Assembly (NCBI GenBank): GCA_036399835.1 | Contig: DASWMI010000206.1 | Coordinates: 1 to 6,131 of the forward strand | From: DASYML01 sp036399835 | Lineage (GTDB): Bacteria > Acidobacteriota > Blastocatellia > Pyrinomonadales > Pyrinomonadaceae | Reading direction: 5' to 3' | Length of the DNA: 6,131 bases | Shown: positions 1-4,442 of the stretch, piece by piece | Numbering within the stretch: position 1 is the first letter of the stretch | Layout: each line of letters opens with the position of its first letter | Notes under the pieces: model-generated | Told to the model about the DNA's origin: nothing | Database searches by the model: none | What the model saw: only the letters and a program-made list of their open reading frames with translations | Translations under genes and position numbers: made by a program

Positions 1-34
1 GACGACTGAACTTAAAGAGTATTCTTTAGTCGTC
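1..34. repeat. Interrupted hairpin at the window edge
   Basis: Bases 1-7 (gacgact) are the exact reverse complement of bases 28-34 (agtcgtc). Inside them, 14-18 (aaaga) pairs with 23-27 (tcttt) around a 4-nt loop, leaving 8-13 as a one-sided bulge. There is no T-run after either arm, so it does not look like a standard terminator. It may continue to the left of the window. Function unknown. Confidence 0.4.
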
Positions 35-69
35 CGGGCGGGACTCTTCGCTTGCCTTGCCGCTTTAAC

Positions 70-95
70 CCGTCAATAAATCAGACGGCTCTTTT
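70..95 (+). terminator. Weak candidate terminator for a gene left of the window
   Basis: A 5-bp stem (ccgtc 70-74 with gacgg 84-88, 9-nt loop) is followed on the plus strand by gctcttttt. This would fit a weak intrinsic terminator for a plus-strand gene converging on mdh from outside the window. Read on the minus strand, downstream of the mdh stop, the same stem has no T-run after it, so it is a poor terminator for mdh. The short stem keeps confidence low. Confidence 0.25.
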
Positions 96-1036
96 TAGAT
101 TCCGAGCACGTTGATTAATTCCTGTACGGAAGCGGCGCTCTTCTGTAGCGCGATGCGCTCTTCGGTCGTCAGGTTAATCTCTATAATCTGTTCGAGGCCG
201 CGTTTGCCGAGCTTGCATGGAACTCCCACGTAGAGGCCGTTGACGCCGTACTCGCCTTCCAGATAAGCGGCGCAAGGCAGAATCTTCTTTTTGTCTTTGA
301 GTATGGCTTCGGTCATCTCGACCGCCGCCGCGGAGGGCGCGTAGTAAGCCGAGCCTGTCTTGAGCAGGGCGACAATCTCCGCGCCGCCGTTGGCCGTGCG
401 TTTGACAATCGCGTCAATCTGCTCTTTCGGCAGAAGCTCTGTCACGGGGATGCCTGCGCAGGTCGAATAACGAGGCAGCGGGACCATCGTATCGCCGTGA
501 CCGCCGAGGACAAAGGCCGTCACGTTCTCGACAGAGACATCGAGCGCCTCTGCCAGAAAGCAGCGCATTCGCGCCGAATCGAGCACGCCCGCCATCCCTA
601 TCACGCGATGCTTGGGAAACCCCGAGCGGCGCAGCGCCACCTGGCACATCGCGTCGAGCGGGTTTGAGACGACGATTAAAATCGAATCGGGCGAGCGGCT
701 GGCAATCTCATCCACCACCTTTGAGACGATGTCGGCATTCGTCTTTAAGAGATCGTCGCGGCTCATCCCTGGCTTACGCGGCAATCCGGCTGTGATGATG
801 ACGACATCGGAATCCCTCGTCTCGTCATAGCCGTTGCTCCCCGCGAGGTGCACGTCGTAGCCCTCAATCGGCGCGGTCTCGGCCATATCGAGCGCCTTGC
901 CCTGCGGCACGCCCTCAACGATGTCAACCAGCACGACATCTGCCAGCTCCTTGCTCGCAAGCCACAAAGCGGCGGTTGCGCCGACGTTGCCCGCGCCGAC
1001 GACAGTTACTTTATTTCGCTTTCCCATCGCTACCAT
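95..1036 (-). CDS. mdh: Malate dehydrogenase (LDH-like type)
   Basis: Cytoplasmic NAD-dependent enzyme that interconverts malate and oxaloacetate in the TCA cycle. The 313 residues match the usual length of the LDH-like malate dehydrogenases. Visible landmarks are the Rossmann motif GAGNVG (14-19), Asp38 at the end of the second beta strand, which favours NAD over NADP, the mobile-loop segment LPRKPGMSR (85-93), SNP (124-126), the Asp153-Ser-Ala-Arg156 substrate/catalytic motif, and the catalytic His180 in GGHGDTMVPL. Arg87 sits where lactate dehydrogenases carry Gln, so malate/oxaloacetate is the expected substrate pair. The annotated start is Met1 (codon 1034-1036). Met4 (codon 1025-1027) is also credible: it lies 9 nt after an AGGA and would give the typical N-terminus MGKRNKVTVVGAG. 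The gene stands alone here, with no same-strand neighbour visible in the window. Confidence 0.96.
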   Translation of the reverse strand: MVAMGKRNKVTVVGAGNVGATAALWLASKELADVVLVDIVEGVPQGKALDMAETAPIEGYDVHLAGSNGYDETRDSDVVIITAGLPRKPGMSRDDLLKTNADIVSKVVDEIASRSPDSILIVVSNPLDAMCQVALRRSGFPKHRVIGMAGVLDSARMRCFLAEALDVSVENVTAFVLGGHGDTMVPLPRYSTCAGIPVTELLPKEQIDAIVKRTANGGAEIVALLKTGSAYYAPSAAAVEMTEAILKDKKKILPCAAYLEGEYGVNGLYVGVPCKLGKRGLEQIIEINLTTEERIALQKSAASVQELINVLGI

Positions 1037-1047
1037 TCCTTTCCCTT
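1037..1047 (-). promoter_or_regulatory. Ribosome binding site region of mdh
   Basis: On the minus strand the bases before the start read AAGGGAAAGGA and then ATG. The AGGA touches the first ATG, which is too close for good use, but is 9 nt from the second in-frame ATG (codon 1025-1027). The upstream AAGGG could serve the first ATG. This leaves two possible starts three codons apart. Confidence 0.55.
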
Positions 1048-1058
1048 CAAATAGAGAC

Positions 1059-1149
1059 CTTCCAAATCTGCCCGAACATCAGACGGCGGCCTTCTGGACC
1101 AGAGCCGACAAAGCTTGAGCTTTCCGGTTTTGAAGCTTCCAAATCTGCC
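1059..1149. repeat. 14-bp direct repeat upstream of mdh
   Basis: CTTCCAAATCTGCC occurs exactly at 1059-1072 and again at 1136-1149, with starts 77 bp apart. Read towards mdh it is GGCAGATTTGGAAG. Two exact 14-mers in roughly 300 bases are unlikely by chance. They could be paired regulator sites for mdh or relics of a local duplication; the sequence does not decide. Confidence 0.5.
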
Positions 1150-1272
1150 GCGAGCGTGCCTGCGCGCGGCTCTTTCATGCGCATCAAAAAGCCTCTCCGT
1201 TGTATGATTGCACTTTGAATTTAATGAGAGCGCGAGTGTACAAGCGCACTCCGACAGGTGTCAAATTAAAAC

Positions 1273-1363
1273 AGTCTGAGAGTCCGAGAGTCGTGAGTCA
1301 AAAGCAAAAAACTTGTCTTTGACTTCTGAGTCTCGGACTCTCGGACTCTCGGACTCTGAGACT
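1273..1363. repeat. 91-bp imperfect palindrome with tandem 8-mers
   Basis: The left arm at 1273-1292 (AGTCTGAGAGTCCGAGAGTC) matches the reverse complement of 1344-1363 at 19 of 20 positions. An inner stem pairs AGTCAAA (1296-1302) with TTTGACT (1318-1324). The right side carries three perfect tandem copies of TCGGACTC (1333-1356), more than the left arm can pair. As RNA or cruciform DNA this would be a large hairpin. It ends 5 bases before the ATG of the Smr gene. The simple GAGTCCGA unit suggests a dispersed, expandable intergenic repeat rather than an operator. Confidence 0.8.
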
Positions 1364-1368
1364 CTTTG

Positions 1369-1764
1369 ATGGGTTTTCGTGAATGGCTGAAAAGCTGGTT
1401 TGGCGAATCGTTGCGGGCTGCGCGGGAGGGGCGGGAGTCTGAGGCGGCCTTTGCAGACGAGGACGAGGTTGATCCCTTCAACCCGTTTCCAGAGCCTGTC
1501 GCCATCGAAATCAAGGACATCTTCGACCTGCACACGATTGCGCCGAGAGAGGTGGGCCGCGTCGTTGAAGAGTATCTGCTTGAGGCACATCGCGCAGGCT
1601 TTCGGAGCGTGCGTATTATTCACGGCAAGGGTGTGGGCGTGCAGCGCGAGATAGTCAGAAGGATTCTGGCGCGCACGCCCTTTGTCGAATCGTGGACCGA
1701 TGCGCCGCCCGAAGCCGGAGGATGGGGCGCAACCATCGCGCAGCTTTCCGCGCGCCGCGATTGA
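1369..1764 (+). CDS. Small stand-alone Smr-domain protein
   Basis: 131-residue protein made of a short charged N-terminal part (1-45) and a C-terminal Smr domain (about 46-128). The family hallmarks are DLH (53-55), IIHGKG (83-88) and GGWGAT (117-122). Smr domains occur at the end of MutS2 and as separate small proteins. Characterised members bind or nick branched DNA or cleave RNA, but the substrate of this short type is not known to me, so only a nucleic-acid role is inferred. The ATG at 1369 follows directly after an in-frame TTG (1366), which is a less likely start. No Shine-Dalgarno sequence is visible, because the bases before the start belong to the palindrome at 1273-1363. The gene appears to be monocistronic: the next gene faces it on the other strand. 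Confidence 0.88.
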   Translation: MGFREWLKSWFGESLRAAREGRESEAAFADEDEVDPFNPFPEPVAIEIKDIFDLHTIAPREVGRVVEEYLLEAHRAGFRSVRIIHGKGVGVQREIVRRILARTPFVESWTDAPPEAGGWGATIAQLSARRD

Positions 1765-1811
1765 GAATAAGCAGGAGAGCGGGTGGTCCAGTTCGTAGGG
1801 CTCCTGAGAGA

Positions 1812-1845
1812 TGAGGCCACCCCTGCGGCCTGGGCGGTGGCCTCA
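1812..1845. repeat. Perfect 10-bp GC-rich hairpin between converging genes
   Basis: TGAGGCCACC (1812-1821) and GGTGGCCTCA (1836-1845) are perfect reverse complements around a 14-nt loop. The element lies 47 bases after the Smr stop and 40 bases from the 3' end of the AbrB-type gene. Neither side has a T-run, so it is not a classic intrinsic terminator. It may still stabilise or end both transcripts, or be a REP-like element. A weaker 6-bp inverted repeat (CAGGAG 1772-1777, CTCCTG 1801-1806) lies just before it. Confidence 0.6.
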
Positions 1846-1885
1846 CACGCGGCACTGCCTTCCCTCACCATTTTAGGCGTGCCAG

Positions 1886-2083
1886 CTATTTCCTGCTCCG
1901 CTTAATTTTCTTAGTTCTCTTTTTCGACACTCTCATCATCACGCGCCCCGCTTCGTCAAGCTCGAACTTCAAATAATCACCAGGCTTTGCTTCCATAGCT
2001 TTCAAGATTGGCACAGGTACTTTACTGCGTGGCAGACCACTATCGTCTGTAACTTTGGCCTGACGCGTACTCACTTCTTTCAT
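1886..2083 (-). CDS. AbrB/SpoVT-type DNA-binding protein
   Basis: 65-residue protein with one swapped-hairpin AbrB/MazE-like domain. The core at about residues 14-52 contains SGLPRSKVPVPILKAM, then KPGDYLKFELDEAGRVMMRV, which matches the usual pattern of these domains (a polar turn, a VPxxI helix, then KPGDxxxFE and a last strand). The tail (54-65) is almost wholly Lys, Arg, Ser and Thr and may add non-specific DNA contacts. Such proteins act as small dimeric regulators or as antitoxins. No toxin gene adjoins it here: the neighbours on both sides point the other way, so a role as a free-standing regulator is more likely. It is divergent from the XRE gene and could influence the shared control region. 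The start is well supported by a strong ribosome binding site. Confidence 0.82.
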   Translation of the reverse strand: MKEVSTRQAKVTDDSGLPRSKVPVPILKAMEAKPGDYLKFELDEAGRVMMRVSKKRTKKIKRSRK

Positions 2084-2088
2084 CTGGT

Positions 2089-2095
2089 CTCCTTT
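2089..2095 (-). promoter_or_regulatory. Strong ribosome binding site of the AbrB-type gene
   Basis: On the minus strand AAAGGAG is followed by ACCAG and then ATG, a near-ideal Shine-Dalgarno sequence with 5-nt spacing. It fixes the start at the codon 2081-2083. A possible promoter further upstream (TTGGTT, 17 nt, AATACC) is too weak to call. Confidence 0.85.
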
Positions 2096-2188
2096 GGATA
2101 AGGACTATGGTATTCTTGGGCCGTCTTTGAAAACCAAGGCAACGGGTCGGATGCGACAGCTCAAGCCTCAACCTCATTGGAAGAGTAA

Positions 2189-2320
2189 ATGAGCATCGCC
2201 GTTGAGTATGAAAGGTTCATTCTCACGGCGAACAATCTGCGCAGGCACATATTAGACACTGTTGTGTCTAAAAGCAAGGCTTTGTTGAATGGCTTTGCTC
2301 CGTCAGGAGGTCTTTCCTGA
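2189..2320 (+). CDS. Possible 43-residue small ORF coupled to the XRE gene
   Basis: An ATG at 2189, preceded by GGAAGAG (2179-2185), opens a frame of 43 codons that ends with TGA at 2318-2320. The stop shares its last A with the ATG of the XRE gene (TGATG), the classic geometry for translational coupling. The product begins MSIAVEYERFIL and is a mixed charged and hydrophobic peptide with no motif I recognise. Against it: the stretch also contains several strong palindromes that can be explained as untranslated regulatory structure, and a frame this short can be open by chance. If real, it could be a leader peptide whose translation unfolds the downstream ribosome binding site hairpin. Confidence 0.35.
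   Translation: MSIAVEYERFILTANNLRRHILDTVVSKSKALLNGFAPSGGLS
2197..2230 (+). promoter_or_regulatory. 34-nt stem-loop upstream of the XRE gene
   Basis: CGCCGT (2197-2202) pairs with ACGGCG (2225-2230), GAG (2204-2206) with CTC (2222-2224), and ATGAA (2208-2212) with TTCAT (2216-2220), closing on the loop AGG. This gives 14 base pairs with a single bulged T (2203) and one T-T mismatch. No T-run follows, so it is not a plain terminator. It could be an RNA structure in the leader or a protein-binding inverted repeat in the DNA. Confidence 0.6.
2252..2271. promoter_or_regulatory. Perfect palindromic operator candidate (8+4+8)
   Basis: TTAGACAC, spacer TGTT, GTGTCTAA: two perfect 8-bp half-sites with a 4-bp spacer, centred about 58 bases upstream of the XRE start. 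The size and symmetry fit a dimeric helix-turn-helix repressor, and the closest candidate is the XRE protein encoded just downstream, which would make this an autoregulatory site. The divergent AbrB-type protein is another possible binder. Binding is inferred; only the palindrome is seen. Confidence 0.62.
2273..2299 (+). promoter_or_regulatory. Leader hairpin before the XRE gene
   Basis: AGCAAGGC (2273-2280) pairs with GCTTTGCT (2292-2299) through 8 pairs, one of them G-T, around an 11-nt loop. It starts immediately after the palindrome at 2252-2271 and ends just before the ribosome binding site hairpin. The wobble pair suggests selection, if any, at the RNA level. Confidence 0.42.
2303..2320 (+). 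promoter_or_regulatory. Ribosome binding site of the XRE gene inside a small hairpin
   Basis: The Shine-Dalgarno sequence AGGAGG (2305-2310) lies 9 nt before the ATG at 2320. TCAGGA (2303-2308) is a perfect reverse complement of TCCTGA (2315-2320), so a 6-bp stem with a 6-nt loop would hide most of the Shine-Dalgarno sequence and the first base of the start codon. This suggests possible control of translation initiation, relieved perhaps by translation of the upstream small ORF. Confidence 0.6.
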
Positions 2321-2601
2321 TGGGAGCGCCACGCCCTAAGCCTGAGCGTCTAGCGGAGAAGCTGCTTCAGATTCGCTCGTCTTTAGGTCTTTCGCAAGAT
2401 GGGATGTTAGCGCGTTTAGGTCTGACCGAAGATTTCTCTCGTAGTAGAATCTCCGCGTATGAACTTGGAAACCGCGAGCCTCCGCTTCCCGTTCTTTTGA
2501 AGTATGCTCGCTTGGCAGGTATCTCAACGGACGTGCTGATTGATGATGAATTGGATTTGCCAGAGAAATTGCCGAGTAAGCCCGGACGCACGGGCGGTTA
2601 G
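2320..2601 (+). CDS. XRE-family helix-turn-helix regulator
   Basis: 93-residue DNA-binding protein with a Cro/C1-type HTH at about residues 10-68. The first helices run through ERLAEKLLQIRSSLGLSQ, the recognition part is around SRSRISAYELGNREPP (40-55), and the closing helix is PVLLKYARLAGISTDVLI (57-74). The short acidic and Pro-rich tail (DDELDLPEKLP, 75-85) has no sensor domain, so it is a compact DNA-binding protein whose signal, if any, is not visible. It probably binds the palindrome at 2252-2271. It ends 8 bp before the first SGNH gene and likely shares its mRNA, so it may control that gene. By eye its codons are less GC-rich than those of the flanking genes, a weak hint of different origin. 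The annotated ATG has an AGGAGG at good distance. Confidence 0.9.
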   Translation: MGAPRPKPERLAEKLLQIRSSLGLSQDGMLARLGLTEDFSRSRISAYELGNREPPLPVLLKYARLAGISTDVLIDDELDLPEKLPSKPGRTGG

Positions 2602-2609
2602 GGTGTAGT

Positions 2610-4277
2610 GTGGATACGGAGAAAGCCCCGCGCCGGATGCGCTTCCCTTCTCTCAAAAAAATTCTTAAAGACGCTGTAAAAATCCTGGCCGCGACGCTGG
2701 TCCTGTTGCTGTTTGTCGAGGGCGCGATCAGGGTTGTTTACGCCATCAGGAACGCGCGTGTAGAGGTCGTGCCGATTCCTTACATGGTGCGCAATTTCGG
2801 ATTGGTCGCGCCGTGGATGGACTCGCTGCGTATCCTTGAGCCTGACGACGAATTGATGTGGAAAGGCCGCCCGCATGTTCATCGCAAGTACATGGATGTC
2901 TTCAGCCCCGCGCGCACGCAAGATGAACGTGTAGCGCTTCTCAGTCGCTTCAATCCGGGCATCCCAGACTGGCTGCGTGGAAATCACGTCTGGGAATTCA
3001 GCTTAAACTCGGACGGATTTAGAGACGAAGATTTCCCCGCTGTGAAAGCGCCGAACACTCTGCGCATCCTGTGCCTCGGTGATTCCTGGACCTTCGGCGC
3101 TAACGTTAATCAGGATGAGTCTTACCCCAGCCGCTTACGAGCAATGCTCAAAAAGGATTTTCCCGCCGCTCGGATTGAGGTCTTCAATCTGGGGATGTTG
3201 GCCTACACCTCTTATCAGGGGCTGGAGCTGCTCAAACGCAGGGCGCTCGCTTTGCAACCGGACATCGTGATTATCGGTTACGCGATGAACGATGCCTCCA
3301 TCAGCGGCTGGCGCGATAAAGATTTGGCTCAGGCCGGAGCGCCGCGTTTCAAACTCAAAAAGTTTTTCGCGGCTCACATGGAATCCTACAAACTGGCCGC
3401 CTATCTGGCGCAGGTTTCAAGGTTCGACCAAATCTCCATGAGCGAGCATCTCAAGGCGATGAATGATCCGGCGCGAAGACTTGAGACTTACGAAGGATGG
3501 GAATCGGCGGAGTTTCTCGAAGCCGCAGACTACGCGCAGCTCGAAGCCAAAACGCGCGTCTCTCCTCAGGATTACGAGAAAAACGTGCGCGCGATGGTCG
3601 CTCTTATCAGAGAGCATCAGGCATCCCCCATCCTGCTCCACAACGAGATTAGGCCGGGGAGTCCATATCAGGCCGCGTTGCGCAAACTCTCGATTGAAGA
3701 GCGCGTCCCGCTCGTGGACAGCACAGACATCATCGCGCAGGCAAAGCAGCAGTTGGCACAGCAGCTCACAGAAAGGCTCGGACTACAGCAATCGGGCGTC
3801 GCGGCCAAGAGGTCTGACAACACGTCTACCGTGCGAGGCGTCGAGGTCGTCTTTCGTCTCTACGCCGGAGAGCAACTGGTCCAGCGCGCCCTTTACATCA
3901 CAGGGCCGCATAAAGAGCTTGGCGACGCCGTCCCGAACAGGATTGCCATGTACGACGACGGGACACACGGCGACGAGCGCGCGGGAGACCGCGTCTGGAC
4001 CTACACGGCGCGCTTTGCTCCGGGCCAGAAGATTTTTTACGTCTACACCAACAGCGGCAGCGAAGGCCTTTGGGAAGGACTCGACGTGCCGAAAATCAGA
4101 AGCTTTAATGTGCCGGACAAAGAGGGAGCGAGAGTCTACAAGCCTCTCGAAAGCTTCGGAGAGATTTACATGCAGGCCGACGGGTGGCACACGACCGCTG
4201 CCGGATTGGACCGGATTGCGCGGGCTATCAAAGAGACTGTCGAGCAGCACGAGACGTTTCGAGCGCGCATCAAATGA
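2610..4277 (+). CDS. Membrane-anchored SGNH/GDSL hydrolase with inserted beta domain
   Basis: 555-residue protein. A basic N-terminal tail (1-21) precedes one membrane helix (about 22-46), so the rest should face the periplasm or outside. The SGNH core shows block I GDSW with catalytic Ser159, block II FNLG with Gly195, block III GYAMND with Asn227, and block V DGWH with Asp524 and His527. An NSDGFRD motif (133-139) precedes the core. Between blocks III and V lies a long helical part (about 250-400) and then a beta-rich domain (about 408-500) with ALYITGPHKELGD and YDDGTHGDERAGDRVW, which resembles starch-binding CBM20-type or related Ig-like folds. The family includes esterases and O-acetyltransferase partners acting on polysaccharides; the substrate here is unknown. 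The GTG start follows AGGG by 6 nt, right after the XRE stop; ATG at 2637 is a weaker alternative. Confidence 0.86.
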   Translation: MDTEKAPRRMRFPSLKKILKDAVKILAATLVLLLFVEGAIRVVYAIRNARVEVVPIPYMVRNFGLVAPWMDSLRILEPDDELMWKGRPHVHRKYMDVFSPARTQDERVALLSRFNPGIPDWLRGNHVWEFSLNSDGFRDEDFPAVKAPNTLRILCLGDSWTFGANVNQDESYPSRLRAMLKKDFPAARIEVFNLGMLAYTSYQGLELLKRRALALQPDIVIIGYAMNDASISGWRDKDLAQAGAPRFKLKKFFAAHMESYKLAAYLAQVSRFDQISMSEHLKAMNDPARRLETYEGWESAEFLEAADYAQLEAKTRVSPQDYEKNVRAMVALIREHQASPILLHNEIRPGSPYQAALRKLSIEERVPLVDSTDIIAQAKQQLAQQLTERLGLQQSGVAAKRSDNTSTVRGVEVVFRLYAGEQLVQRALYITGPHKELGDAVPNRIAMYDDGTHGDERAGDRVWTYTARFAPGQKIFYVYTNSGSEGLWEGLDVPKIRSFNVPDKEGARVYKPLESFGEIYMQADGWHTTAAGLDRIARAIKETVEQHETFRARIK

Positions 4278-4315
4278 GTATGAGTCTTGAGAGATTCTTT
4301 CAAAACCTGAAGATG

Positions 4316-4421
4316 AGCCACCGCAGACACAGAGAATAAAGAGGAAACAGGAAGGATGAGTTGAACAGTCTTATCCCATCCTGATTTGTCTTCTCTCCGT
4401 GCCTCCGTGTCTGCGGTGGCT
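4316..4421. repeat. 106-bp palindromic element of dispersed-repeat type
   Basis: The outer arms AGCCACCGCAGACAC (4316-4330) and GTGTCTGCGGTGGCT (4407-4421) are perfect 15-bp reverse complements. An inner stem pairs AGGATG (4353-4358) with CATCCT (4377-4382), and the parts between show degenerate matches (AGAG and GAAGA-like runs). The CCGCAGACAC/GTGTCTGCGG wording is one I recall as a common intergenic repeat in Acidobacteriota, Planctomycetes and relatives, but a genome search is needed to confirm. The element lies between the two SGNH genes and ends 21 bases before the ATG of the second one. It probably forms a large hairpin in any read-through transcript and may separate the expression of the two genes. 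Confidence 0.82.
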
Positions 4422-4442
4422 AATTTTGAAATCTGTTCTTTT

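Larger units (their letters stand above)
1037..1368. other. Gene-free stretch between divergent mdh and Smr genes
   Basis: About 330 bases without a convincing gene, which must hold the promoters of both divergent genes. It contains a 14-bp direct repeat (1059-1072 and 1136-1149), several short palindromes (AAAGCT-tg-AGCTTT near 1111-1124, GAAGCTTC near 1132-1139, ATGCGCAT near 1177-1184), a 6-bp GC stem (1147-1152 with 1165-1170), and the long palindromic element at 1273-1363. The AT-richest part is around 1200-1275. I could not pick a clear -35/-10 pair for either gene. The reading frames that cross the stretch are compositional shadows. Confidence 0.6.

Noticed and set aside
95..1036. Lactate dehydrogenase instead of malate dehydrogenase
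   Set aside because: The substrate-specificity position in the mobile loop is Arg (LPRKPGMSR) and not Gln, which points to malate dehydrogenase.
1273..1363. CRISPR array
   Set aside because: The repeated unit is 8 bp with no spacers between copies, and the whole is a palindrome, so it is not a CRISPR array.
1261..1623. 120-codon minus-strand frame across the palindrome and the Smr gene
   Set aside because: Its C-terminal part is a translation of the 8-mer repeat and the rest lies opposite the Smr domain; no sign of a real protein.
1886..2601. Toxin-antitoxin module formed by the AbrB-type and XRE genes
   Set aside because: The genes are divergent, both encode DNA-binding proteins, and no toxin-like fold (MazF, VapC, RelE, HipA) is seen nearby.
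3463..4290. 275-codon open frame on the plus strand inside the first SGNH gene
   Set aside because: It is rich in Arg, Ser and Thr as expected for an out-of-frame reading of GC-rich DNA, and it overlaps the SGNH blocks that are clearly in the other frame.
4316..4421. Intact insertion sequence
   Set aside because: The element is only about 106 bp with no transposase; I also see no obvious target-site duplication. At most it is a miniature, non-autonomous element.
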